From contig JAFCEA010000029.1 in assembly GCA_017609385.1 (NCBI GenBank), forward strand, positions 1 through 8,478: a stretch of 8,478 nt of DNA, written 5' to 3'. Positions 1 to 6,764 of this stretch are shown here, piece after piece. Origin of the DNA: Candidatus Woesearchaeota archaeon (GTDB lineage Archaea; Nanobdellota; Nanobdellia; Woesearchaeales; CG1-02-33-12). A program made the position numbers and the translations under genes. Below the pieces are notes generated by a model, which searched no databases, was not told the DNA's origin, and saw nothing but the letters and a program-made list of their open reading frames with translations. Numbering within the stretch: the first letter of the stretch is position 1; each line of letters begins with the position of its first letter.

Positions 1-1352
1 AGAACAAGCTCCTTTTCCTTGATATCTTTGTTTATCTCATTCCTTGTCATACCAGTAAACATCTCCAAGGTCTTCATAACAGAAACAGAATTATTTGTTT
101 TTTCAAGTTTATCTTTCCTTATATTAAGCTGGATCAAAACATTTGTGCTGCTGTCAGGAAGTATCTCTGATACCTGGAAAGTTCTTCTTATTCCAGTTCT
201 CCTATTCCTGTACTGGACTAGAATCATTGAAATAGCTGGAAGCATTGTTTTTGGAACCTCAATAGGAGGATTTGTCAGCCTTGTTATTGTTTCATTTGTA
301 TCATTTGCGTGAACAGTTGCATAGACAGAATGGCCTGTGTGAATTGCCTCAAATAGTACTTCTGCTTCTTTCTTTCTTCTTATCTCACCAACAACAATTC
401 TATCTGGTCTCATTCTAAGTGAATTAACTAATAAGTCAAGCATTGTTATAGCGCCCCTGCCTTCTGGATTAGGCAGCTTTGTTATCATGGGGATCCAATG
501 TAAAAATTTAGGCAGCTTTATCTCATGAGTATCCTCTATTGATATTATCCTTTGGTTTGGAGGGAAGAAATTTGAGACAACATTAAGCATAGAGGTTTTC
601 CCTGTTGCAGTTCCACCAGCTATTATTATAGATAGCTCATACTGAACACCAAGCCAGACAAGGGCTGCTGCCTCAGCAGATATTGTCTTGTTTTTGATAA
701 AGTCTGTAATTGTCCATGGCTTTGCTGCAAACTTTCTTATGGTTATTGTGTTTCCCTTGAGTGAGGTTGGCAAGAGTGTTGCATTTACCCTATCGCCTGT
801 ACTAAGGTTAGCGTCCATTAATGGCTCAAGCACAGTTATCTGCCTTCCCACCTTCTTGCCTATCAAAGATGCATAGTGCTTTATCTGCTCTTCACTATCG
901 ATCCCAATGTTTGTCTTAAGCCAGCCATGCTTTCTGTGATAAACCCAGACAGGTTCTTCTGCATTATTTATGGCTATCTCCTCAAGATTAATATCATTCA
1001 TCAGGATTTCTATGTTACCCATGCCAAGACTCTTCTGTATTAGGTATGACTTAAGAAAATTCATTGTTTTCTTGTCAACATCAGGGAAATGCTTGTTTAT
1101 CAAGAAGTCAATTGTTTCCTTGAACCTTTGTTCAATCAAATCACTTTTTTTTATATTAGTTATATCAACTATACCAAGATTTACCTCTGTGATAAGCTCC
1201 TGCCTTACCTTCTCAAGTATTATCTCTGTGTTCTTGCTTATGCTTGATATAGAGACATCATATATTGGAACAAATTCTTTTTTTTCTGTGTAAATCCTTA
1301 TCTTTATAGGGATATCATTAGAAATAAAGTTATATTCATCTTTTACTACCAT
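1..1352 (-). CDS. Type IV pilus/archaellum-type assembly ATPase (FlaI/VirB11/GspE family), C-terminus cut by window edge
   Basis: Cytoplasmic hexameric ATPase that powers pilin assembly in archaeal type IV pili and archaella. My translation of the complement from the ATG at 1350-1352 gives 450 open residues running off the left edge. Family motifs appear in the expected order: Walker A GGTATGKT (residues 246-253), the Asp box ISIEDTHE (around E273-E277), Walker B RIVVGEIRR (E323), and the His box AIHTGHSVYATVHAND (336-351). The N-terminal 110 or so residues form the variable domain expected before the ATPase core. The start is firm: an in-frame stop lies at 1377-1379, no other ATG lies between, and AAGAGG sits 8 nt upstream. 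It follows the coiled-coil gene after 41 bp and is probably the motor of the pilin-like proteins encoded upstream. FlaI/ArlI and GspE2-type pilus ATPases cannot be told apart here, so no symbol is given. Archaeal members usually run beyond 500 aa, so a C-terminal piece is missing. Confidence 0.95.
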   Translation of the reverse strand, partial: MVVKDEYNFISNDIPIKIRIYTEKKEFVPIYDVSISSISKNTEIILEKVRQELITEVNLGIVDITNIKKSDLIEQRFKETIDFLINKHFPDVDKKTMNFLKSYLIQKSLGMGNIEILMNDINLEEIAINNAEEPVWVYHRKHGWLKTNIGIDSEEQIKHYASLIGKKVGRQITVLEPLMDANLSTGDRVNATLLPTSLKGNTITIRKFAAKPWTITDFIKNKTISAEAAALVWLGVQYELSIIIAGGTATGKTSMLNVVSNFFPPNQRIISIEDTHEIKLPKFLHWIPMITKLPNPEGRGAITMLDLLVNSLRMRPDRIVVGEIRRKKEAEVLFEAIHTGHSVYATVHANDTNETITRLTNPPIEVPKTMLPAISMILVQYRNRRTGIRRTFQVSEILPDSSTNVLIQLNIRKDKLEKTNNSVSVMKTLEMFTGMTRNEINKDIKEKELV

Positions 1353-1393
1353 AAAATCAACCTCTTTTTTAAGTTTTTAATAATCTTGAATAA

Positions 1394-2557
1394 CTAAATA
1401 TTTTTCTTTTTGATTAAGCTGCATAATTTCTTAATCTCTTTTTCAAAAAGATTCTTTTTTTGGTCAATCTCCTTGAACTTTTTTTCCATCATATCAATCT
1501 GCTTCTGAATATCTGTTGAGTGCGATGATATGCTGAATGCCTTTGCCCTTGCAATGAACCCATTTAATTCCTTCCTTAGGTTGTTTCTATCACTGTTGAT
1601 CTTTTCAATCAAATTAGCTGTTTCCATCCTTTTTTCAAAGAACTTCTTGAACTTGTCTGACAATCTTTTGCTTTCAGCAATGTCTTTCTTGATTTCTTTG
1701 CTCCTTTCAAAAACCTTTTTTAAAATCTCTTTTTGTGATTGCAATACTTTTTTCTCATACTCCTTGCTTTCTTTGGCCATGGGAATAATCTTCCTTTTTT
1801 GTAGATTAATGGTTTCTCTTGTGTCCCCTGCCAGCTCTTTTAATTTTTTTATATGGGATTCTAAATCTTCAATATAGATATCTTCTGACTTAACCTTCTG
1901 TTTGACTTTATCTATACTACCCTCAATTTTTTTAATTTTCTGCTTTAATGATTCCTCAATTTTTCTTATTGAGTCTGTCTTTAATCTTTCTGTTTTTATT
2001 ATTTTTTCTTCTGCACCTATTTCTTTCAGGAGTTCTGAGTATTTCTTCTGGGCTCTGATAATTTGCCCATCCATTTCCTTAATCTTGTCTGCAAAAATTT
2101 TGTCCTGAGTTTTTATCTGGTTGTCAACTTTATTTTTCAGCTCTTCATATCTTTGAAGTTCATTAAGTTCTTTTTTTACATTACCTAGTTCAGCATGTAT
2201 ATCTTCCCTTATATTTTTGAACTCATTCCTGATTTTTGCAATATCTTTCCCTTCATTGTCCAGAAAGCTCAATAATGACTCTGATTTTCTTATAATAATA
2301 TCTTTTCTCCCATGAAACTCCTTGACTTTTTTTTCAAGCTCTTCTTTTTTCAGTTTTTTTTCAATAAGCCAGGGGGTTGCAAATTTATAATCAATGCTTA
2401 TTATGCCATCCTCCTCAAGAAAGTCAGCCCATTCCTCAACAACAATCTGGCTTACACCAAGCTCTTTTGCTGCCTGGAGAACAGAAATTCTCTTTTTCTC
2501 CTTAATAAGGCTTACCAGCCTGTCAACACCTGTTTTTAGTAATGAAGCTTGAACCAT
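1394..2557 (-). CDS. Winged-helix plus long coiled-coil protein in the pilus operon
   Basis: This 387-aa soluble protein has no signal peptide or membrane segment. Residues about 8-62 look like a winged helix-turn-helix: ISVLQAAKELGVS, then a helix SQIVVEEWADFLEEDG and a short wing (IISIDYKFATPWLI). From about residue 66 to the end it is almost entirely Lys/Glu/Leu/Ile-rich heptad-like sequence, that is, a long coiled coil interrupted near residues 240-258 and 335-355. The family is not one I can name. It lies between the secreted subunits and the ATPase, with 43 bp before it and 41 bp after. I infer either a cytoplasmic scaffold or regulator of the pilus machine, or a DNA-binding regulator of the locus. 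A general SMC-like annotation would be misleading because there is no Walker motif. The ATG start has only a distant AAGGA (about 14 nt), but a TATA-like element 28 nt upstream fits a leaderless start. Confidence 0.85.
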   Translation of the reverse strand: MVQASLLKTGVDRLVSLIKEKKRISVLQAAKELGVSQIVVEEWADFLEEDGIISIDYKFATPWLIEKKLKKEELEKKVKEFHGRKDIIIRKSESLLSFLDNEGKDIAKIRNEFKNIREDIHAELGNVKKELNELQRYEELKNKVDNQIKTQDKIFADKIKEMDGQIIRAQKKYSELLKEIGAEEKIIKTERLKTDSIRKIEESLKQKIKKIEGSIDKVKQKVKSEDIYIEDLESHIKKLKELAGDTRETINLQKRKIIPMAKESKEYEKKVLQSQKEILKKVFERSKEIKKDIAESKRLSDKFKKFFEKRMETANLIEKINSDRNNLRKELNGFIARAKAFSISSHSTDIQKQIDMMEKKFKEIDQKKNLFEKEIKKLCSLIKKKNI

Positions 2558-2580
2558 CTTATCTTAAAAAATTCCTTTTG

Positions 2581-2590
2581 AATATAAATA
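2581..2590 (-). promoter_or_regulatory. Candidate internal TATA box before the coiled-coil gene
   Basis: The minus strand reads TATTTATATT, centred about 28 nt before the ATG at 2557 in a 43-bp gap between genes. The spacing suits a leaderless transcript of the coiled-coil and ATPase genes independent of the pilin genes. AT-richness makes chance matches common, so confidence is modest. Confidence 0.4.
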
Positions 2591-2600
2591 TCTATCGAAA

Positions 2601-3533
2601 TCATTCAGTTAAATCCCCACATTCATATGTTTCAAGATGCCCTTCATCAAGCTTAAACCAGGAAGGCATATATTTGATTTTGTAGTTGGTTGTTGTTTGA
2701 TCTCCAAAGTAGATATAGTCAACAACACTTCTATCCCTAATAGGGACTTCCTGTGCCTGGAATTCCTCTAGATTTACAAGGCTTTCAATGCCATATATTG
2801 AGTTTGAAAGATTTCCTTCTAATCTCATGAGGAAACTTGGCGCAGTATTTGACTCAATATAATATGAATTATTAACATGGATTTTAAGGTTTGTTGTTTC
2901 ATTATTAACAATAAAATCTGTTATATTTGTTTTTATTATTATATTAGTAACCCTGCCATAGCTGTTTATCACATACAATGGGTCCTCAAATTCCTGTATG
3001 CTGATGTTTGTTGTTATGTAAAGTGGTCTTTGCCAGGAAGCTGTTTTCTTAAGATCCTCAACGTCTAGGCTTACATTGATAGCAATATTTGTTGCCCATG
3101 GGCTTTCCTGATAGATAATCACATCATTTATATCAAAGTCAACTATTATGTCTAGTTTTATTGCCTGCTCTTTTATTCTTTGAGTCCAGTTAATAAATGT
3201 TGATTCATTCATAAGACCCATTTGCGAATTATTGATGGTTCCATTCAAAAAAGCTTCTTTAAAACAAGAATCTACATCATTTAGGAAGATTCCATTATCT
3301 GTTATGTACTGCTCCATGCTCATCAAAGCCCTGAATCCTGAGATATAAAGTCCTCTCTCTATATCCTTTTCAACATCATCTATAAAACTATTCATAGAGT
3401 AAATCCTTGTTTCAGTAACCATAACCTTGTCCCTTAGCTTGTAGCTAGTATAGATTGTGAGTGAAAACACTATTAGGGATATGAGTGCAATTGCAATTAT
3501 ACTAAAAAACATGCTTTTTTTGTTTAATGCCAT
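2601..3533 (-). CDS. Membrane-anchored, sequon-rich pilus-locus protein (310 aa)
   Basis: N-terminal anchor and large extracellular domain: MALNKKSMFFSIIAIALIS starts with two lysines and then a hydrophobic helix (about residues 8-28). This resembles the class III signal layout, although the usual Ala/Gly-Gln cleavage pair is absent (K-S-M-F-F-S instead). A helical stretch follows (about 33-75, with DVEKDIERGLYISGFRAL), then a beta-rich, Asn/Thr-rich region. I count ten N-x-S/T sequons, which suggests a glycosylated surface protein. Two cysteines (C90, C305) could pair. A GTG start at 3563 would add ten residues, but the ATG at 3533 is preferred: AGAGGT lies 6 nt upstream and the short KK-hydrophobic leader then sits at the very N-terminus. 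The gene overlaps the 615-aa gene by 10 bp, the same as the overlap one gene earlier, so translation is probably coupled. Function unknown; a minor pilin-like or adhesive subunit is an inference. Confidence 0.85.
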   Translation of the reverse strand: MALNKKSMFFSIIAIALISLIVFSLTIYTSYKLRDKVMVTETRIYSMNSFIDDVEKDIERGLYISGFRALMSMEQYITDNGIFLNDVDSCFKEAFLNGTINNSQMGLMNESTFINWTQRIKEQAIKLDIIVDFDINDVIIYQESPWATNIAINVSLDVEDLKKTASWQRPLYITTNISIQEFEDPLYVINSYGRVTNIIIKTNITDFIVNNETTNLKIHVNNSYYIESNTAPSFLMRLEGNLSNSIYGIESLVNLEEFQAQEVPIRDRSVVDYIYFGDQTTTNYKIKYMPSWFKLDEGHLETYECGDLTE

Positions 3534-5371
3534 ACCCGTACCTCTGCTATTATAGGGCCCCACAAGGAAGGAACACCCCCAACAGGGTTTACTTCCCTGT
3601 CTATCTGGGTTGCCCGTACATAATCACCTAATAGTAAATTTAATCTTTCTTCTGCATCTGCAATAGCATCTTCCTCGCTGTCAAAAATCTGGCCATATCC
3701 AACTAAGGAGGGTATGAGAACATAATACTGCAGTGTTGTTTCATTAAGGATATAGCAGTCAGCACAATCCTCTATCACTTCAAAAGTATTTACTCCATCC
3801 TTAATATAATCAGAATCAATATAAATTGAAGAGGGTGTTGCTAGTGGTCTTGGCGTGCTGAAAATTTCATCATTGTTTACATTTAAGGATATACTCTCGC
3901 TGTCAAGCTGGGAAACATGAACAAATGATTCAATAACATCATAATCTCCAAAGTCCTTGTTGTAAACCATGATTGTGTTCATGTTTCCTGTGAAACTGTC
4001 CACAAGGGAAACGTCTATCTTCCCGTATTTTAGCTTTTGAGAATCAGTTATTTCATAAACTACCTCAACATAAGATGAACCATCGGGGTCATTTTGAGGG
4101 TCTGAGTAAATCTGCGTAACTCCCTTACCAAAAAAGGAATCATTATAGCAGTTTATATAAGTGATTATTACATTTGTTCCTTCAGTAATATTGTTATTGT
4201 TTATATTATATGTCTTATCAAAGTCTCCAGTACGATTAAGCAAATCTACAGTATTATTATTGGAATAAATCTGGACATTTGCCTGATTTTCAATTTCAGA
4301 TGGTATTGAAAAATAATCAAGGTTGTCAGCCGATAAATGGACTGTTGCATTCTTTATTTCAACGCCTTTTGGCACATAAAGGGGAATTATAGACCATGCC
4401 CCTGTTGCTTTGCCCAGGTTTTGTCCTCCATCGCTGTATATATTGTCAAAATATACTCTTTCTGTAACAATTTTTGAAGGCACAAACGTTCCTTCACTTT
4501 CATATTCAACCTCTATCCTTGAGCCGGGGTGGAGGTGAGTGTGCAAAGATGCCTGACCAAATAAATCTATTTTAAGTTCATTCCACCCTTGATTTATATA
4601 GCTTGTTACATCTACAACATCAAAGCCGATTTGAGTGTTGTCTAAATTTCTCTGATAGTAACGCCATTCCCCCGTCCCCATATTCCCAACATCAATGTTA
4701 TTGTCATTAATTGAAAAATCATTTGATTGCCAGGCACTTATTCCCCAGTGAACTGTTAAAAACAAGGTTGCGTTTATGATATTTGTTGAATTCAAATAAA
4801 AATTCTTTGTTATATACACATGGTCTCCTGCACCATGAGAACTTCCCTGAGGATGAATCATAAAAACATCTGTTGTGTTTTTGCTTACTTTTGTTGCAAT
4901 TGCCCTTGCAGTAAATCCTTCTCTTGTCCTGTATCTTTGTATGCCAGAAATCATTCTTTTTGATGTTATTGATATTCCATTATGGCTTTTACTTCTGGAA
5001 TAAATTTCTTCTCCTTCTATATAAAAGCCAAAACCAAGATTCTCACCAACAAAATCATTGGTGAACTCTTTTGCTAAATTGCTTGCCTTGTCAATCTTGT
5101 CAAGTGCCCAGAACTCACCTATCTGCTCTAAGACAGTATTGTCAGTATTTGTTATTTCTCCGCTTGATATAAGCTCATCAACATAAGGATTATTAACCTC
5201 ATTAATCCTTAATTCTGATAATGCATTAATTAAATCATGTGAACTATAATCAAGGCCTGTGTATGATGGCTCAACTATGTAAAAGGAATTAACTAATAAA
5301 AGCCCTATGACTATTATGCTTGCACTAATTATTGAGTCAATTGTGAAAAAAAACCCTTTTTTCAATACCAT
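3524..5371 (-). CDS. Large pilin-like surface protein with repeated beta-rich modules (615 aa)
   Basis: Residues 1-6 (MVLKKG) are a short basic leader, followed by a hydrophobic helix FFFTIDSIISASIIVIGLLLV (7-27). This is a class III-like signal with cleavage expected after G6. The rest should be outside the cell. Residues about 40-165 are mixed helical. About 165-555 are Asn/Tyr/Thr-rich beta modules in which a similar ending recurs three times: YINQGWNELKI then RIEVEYE (258-290), NITEGTNVIITY then YVEVVYE (394-440), and YIKDGVNTFEV then LQYYVLI (522-553). These look like tandem beta-sandwiches, perhaps carbohydrate-binding-like or adhesin domains. The C-terminus holds an acidic helix (563-582) and VPSLWGPIIAEVRVW (600-614). 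There are nine sequons, and histidines cluster at 173-184, 208 and 277-281. The start is firm: GGTGAT lies 6 nt upstream and the ATG overlaps the previous stop by 10 bp. A tip adhesin or minor subunit is inferred from context; I recognise no named family. Confidence 0.88.
   Translation of the reverse strand: MVLKKGFFFTIDSIISASIIVIGLLLVNSFYIVEPSYTGLDYSSHDLINALSELRINEVNNPYVDELISSGEITNTDNTVLEQIGEFWALDKIDKASNLAKEFTNDFVGENLGFGFYIEGEEIYSRSKSHNGISITSKRMISGIQRYRTREGFTARAIATKVSKNTTDVFMIHPQGSSHGAGDHVYITKNFYLNSTNIINATLFLTVHWGISAWQSNDFSINDNNIDVGNMGTGEWRYYQRNLDNTQIGFDVVDVTSYINQGWNELKIDLFGQASLHTHLHPGSRIEVEYESEGTFVPSKIVTERVYFDNIYSDGGQNLGKATGAWSIIPLYVPKGVEIKNATVHLSADNLDYFSIPSEIENQANVQIYSNNNTVDLLNRTGDFDKTYNINNNNITEGTNVIITYINCYNDSFFGKGVTQIYSDPQNDPDGSSYVEVVYEITDSQKLKYGKIDVSLVDSFTGNMNTIMVYNKDFGDYDVIESFVHVSQLDSESISLNVNNDEIFSTPRPLATPSSIYIDSDYIKDGVNTFEVIEDCADCYILNETTLQYYVLIPSLVGYGQIFDSEEDAIADAEERLNLLLGDYVRATQIDREVNPVGGVPSLWGPIIAEVRVWH
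3540..3545 (-). promoter_or_regulatory. Ribosome binding site selecting the ATG at 3533
   Basis: AGAGGT on the minus strand ends 6 nt before the ATG of the 310-aa gene. It decides against the alternative in-frame GTG at 3563, which has no comparable site and would put ten polar residues before the KK-hydrophobic anchor. Confidence 0.65.
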
Positions 5372-5883
5372 AGATATATCACCATTTTTGCAATATCCAA
5401 ATCCTTAACCACAAGCCTTGTTACCTTAACAAGTTTTTTTGGGTTCTCAATTATTTGTATGTTTGTGGAATTAACACCTGGCTTGCCTATTCCCTCAAGA
5501 GATTCATTAAAAGGCATGATATTGTTATTTCTATCTCTGAAAAAAACATAGTAATCATATATTGTTCCAAAAAGCTTTCTGCTATCCTTATAGGGAATCC
5601 TTGAAAACTGCTCCAGCTTTGTTTCATTGATTCTGTTATCATCGCTTATGCCAATTCTCACTACATTATCCTTGCTCCAGTTATAAGGATAGCCCATGCT
5701 CATTAATGAGCCAGAGATTGTTTTGGCATCAATAAGAAGGTCATCAAGTAATGCCTCATCCTGCTCAGAAAGATTGGTTACAGCTTTATAATAAATTAGG
5801 ATTGCTGCACCAAAGATAAGAACTGCTACTATCATGTCTAAGCAGAATACCTGTGCCTTAGTTAAGATAAATAACACCCCCAA
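5362..5883 (-). CDS. Pilin-like protein with class III signal (about 168-173 aa), start uncertain
   Basis: The leader ends KA|QVFCLD and is followed by a hydrophobic helix (MIVAVLIFGAAILIYY). This is the archaeal class III arrangement, with prepilin-peptidase (EppA/PibD-type) cleavage expected between Ala and Gln and the acidic residue (Asp rather than Glu) at mature position +6. The mature part is small and mixed alpha/beta, with five N-x-S/T sequons (NLS, NWS, NET, NES, NST). The coordinates given use a TTG at 5881-5883, but this leaves an odd hydrophobic leader (MGVLFILTKA) and no ribosome site. The GGGGGTG at 5875-5881 is better placed for initiation at the ATC at 5866-5868, giving a leader (M)LTKA like its neighbours; GTG at 5875-5877 is a third option. 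It overlaps the upstream gene by 11-26 bp and the downstream one by 10 bp. Probably a major or minor pilin of the locus. Confidence 0.82.
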   Translation of the reverse strand: MGVLFILTKAQVFCLDMIVAVLIFGAAILIYYKAVTNLSEQDEALLDDLLIDAKTISGSLMSMGYPYNWSKDNVVRIGISDDNRINETKLEQFSRIPYKDSRKLFGTIYDYYVFFRDRNNNIMPFNESLEGIGKPGVNSTNIQIIENPKKLVKVTRLVVKDLDIAKMVIYLWY

Positions 5884-6247
5884 TATTTTTTATTGTGTTA
5901 TTTCCCTTGTTTATATTGCCATTAATCTCTGGAATATCTAGAAAAAACTCTAATTTTTCCAAGCTAACAGTAATTTCATTTTTTTCTATCTTGATTGTAT
6001 AGTCCTTATTATCAAGTTTTTCTGGTATGAAAAAAATCCGGTTATAGCCAGATTTTACTTGGGTAGCCATATTGATTTCATATTGCACTTTATATGCAAT
6101 GTCTTTTACAAGAACAAAATCTTTCCTTTGATTTAAATCAGTTGCTTGGTCTCTTACTGATGCCAAAAAAATCATAAGCATCACAAATGCAACACATACA
6201 AGAAATATAAACTCTATTGCTATTTGTGCTTTTACGTGCTTACCCAT
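5858..6247 (-). CDS. Pilin-like protein with class III signal (129 aa)
   Basis: MGKHVKA|QIAIEF followed by a hydrophobic helix (residues 9-29) is a good class III signal peptide: short basic leader, Ala-Gln junction, Glu at mature position 5 and aromatic at 6. Cleavage after A7 by an EppA/PibD-type peptidase is expected. The mature domain is small (about 100 residues past the helix): an amphipathic helical segment (about 32-63, with many Gln/Lys/Asp) and then beta strands, ending near NIGGVIYLN. There are no cysteines in the soluble part and one sequon (NNT). The ATG at 6245-6247 is supported by AAAGGGGGG ending 6 nt upstream. It overlaps the preceding gene by 16 bp. It is one of three consecutive small pilin-like proteins; which one is the main filament subunit cannot be told from sequence. 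Confidence 0.87.
   Translation of the reverse strand: MGKHVKAQIAIEFIFLVCVAFVMLMIFLASVRDQATDLNQRKDFVLVKDIAYKVQYEINMATQVKSGYNRIFFIPEKLDNKDYTIKIEKNEITVSLEKLEFFLDIPEINGNINKGNNTIKNIGGVIYLN
5875..5881 (-). promoter_or_regulatory. G-rich ribosome binding site that questions the start of the third pilin
   Basis: The minus strand reads GGGGGTG here, like the AGGGGGG and AGGGGG sites of other genes in the window. It lies inside the reading frame if TTG (5883) is the start. It is correctly placed (8 nt from the end of the G run) for ATC at 5866-5868, which would give a leader like its neighbours. Confidence 0.5.
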
Positions 6248-6642
6248 ACATAGCCCCCCTTTGACTCTATGTTTATGTAATGGATACCCGGGGTTATTGC
6301 AATGCTGCCACTAATATTAATAGAGCTTATCTGGCTTATATCTGTAATACCGCTCCTTGTTTTTACTTTGAAAACTATCTCATAGTCATTTATAATAATA
6401 TCCTCTACATTAGTGGGCATATAAACCTTTATCCTTGTTTTTGATGGCTCCCCAAGATAATAAACTGATTCTGCACTATCTACTACCTTTTTTGCAATCT
6501 TATCTACCTGGCTTGTTATTACCTGGTCATTTGTACTGCTTGTATGTTCATAGAAAATTAAGATTAAGGGAATCATAATAACAAGAATAAATCCAACTAT
6601 AATTACATACTCCATACTTACCTGAGCATTTTTTTCTCTCAT
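6232..6642 (-). CDS. Archaeal pilin with canonical class III signal (136 aa), first gene of the operon
   Basis: MREKNA|QVSMEYVIIVG is the textbook archaeal class III signal (Q-x-S-x-E pattern, as in euryarchaeal adhesion pilins and the Pfam class III signal family). Cleavage is expected after A6, and the hydrophobic helix at about 10-30 then forms the filament core. Residues 31-136 form a small mostly beta domain with one sequon (NIS) and no cysteines. Of the proteins here it has the most standard pilin signature and lies first in the operon, so it is the best candidate for the major pilin. No Shine-Dalgarno is visible before the ATG (6640-6642), but a TATA-like element centred 26 nt upstream fits a leaderless transcript beginning at or next to the start codon. 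Downstream it overlaps the next pilin gene by 16 bp. Confidence 0.9.
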   Translation of the reverse strand: MREKNAQVSMEYVIIVGFILVIMIPLILIFYEHTSSTNDQVITSQVDKIAKKVVDSAESVYYLGEPSKTRIKVYMPTNVEDIIINDYEIVFKVKTRSGITDISQISSINISGSIAITPGIHYINIESKGGYVWVST

Positions 6643-6663
6643 AACAATCTTGTTTATATGCCC

Positions 6664-6672
6664 ATATTTAAA
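6664..6672 (-). promoter_or_regulatory. Candidate TATA box for the pilin operon
   Basis: On the minus strand this reads TTTAAATAT, centred 26 nt before the pilin ATG at 6642. Archaeal transcription starts roughly 25 nt after the TATA centre, so the transcript would begin at or beside the ATG. This agrees with the lack of a ribosome site there. An alternative TATA (TTTATAA on the minus strand, around 6698-6704) would give a leader of about 30 nt. Confidence 0.5.
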
Positions 6673-6679
6673 TTTATGT

Positions 6680-6698
6680 AACTATTCAACAATAGGTT
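6680..6698. repeat. Weak inverted repeat in the divergent promoter
   Basis: AACTATT (6680-6686), a four-base spacer and AATAGGTT (6691-6698) are inverted copies with one base missing in the left arm. It abuts the TATA-like stretch at 6697-6704, so it could be an operator. The match is short and imperfect, and chance is a fair explanation in such AT-rich DNA. Confidence 0.25.
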
Positions 6699-6754
6699 AT
6701 AAATAGTGCTTAATTAAATCTTTATTTTAAGACAATTATTAAAAAGACAGATAA

Positions 6755-6764
6755 TTTTATATAG
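6755..6764 (+). promoter_or_regulatory. Candidate TATA box for the rightward genes
   Basis: TTTTATATAG here would place the transcript start near 6785-6790, leaving a leader of about 30 nt that contains the AGGGGG ribosome site before the ATG at 6819. A second TATA-like stretch, TTTATAAATA at 6798-6807, is closer to consensus but only about 17 nt from the ATG, too near to serve this start in the usual geometry. Confidence 0.35.

Noticed and set aside
19..1293. Three plus-strand open frames (19-312, 688-876, 970-1293) lying opposite the ATPase gene
   Set aside because: They are antisense to a frame that carries all the ATPase motifs. Their products are hydrophobic, low-complexity sequences typical of the complement of Lys/Glu-rich coding DNA.
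1353..1393. Possible terminator or promoter between the coiled-coil gene and the ATPase
   Set aside because: Only short A/T runs and the ATPase ribosome site. No T-tract on the transcribed strand and no well-spaced TATA.
1530..2539. Plus-strand open frames opposite the coiled-coil gene, which read as Phe/Leu/Ser-rich possible membrane proteins
   Set aside because: They are the mirror of Lys/Glu codons on the minus strand (AAA/GAA read as TTT/TTC). No promoter or ribosome site is visible.
2877..3068. Plus-strand open frame of 63 codons opposite the 310-aa gene
   Set aside because: Short, with no recognisable domain, and antisense to a well-supported gene in an operon.
3534..3563. Longer GTG start for the 310-aa gene
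   Set aside because: No ribosome site. The ATG at 3533 has AGAGGT at correct spacing and gives the expected short basic leader.
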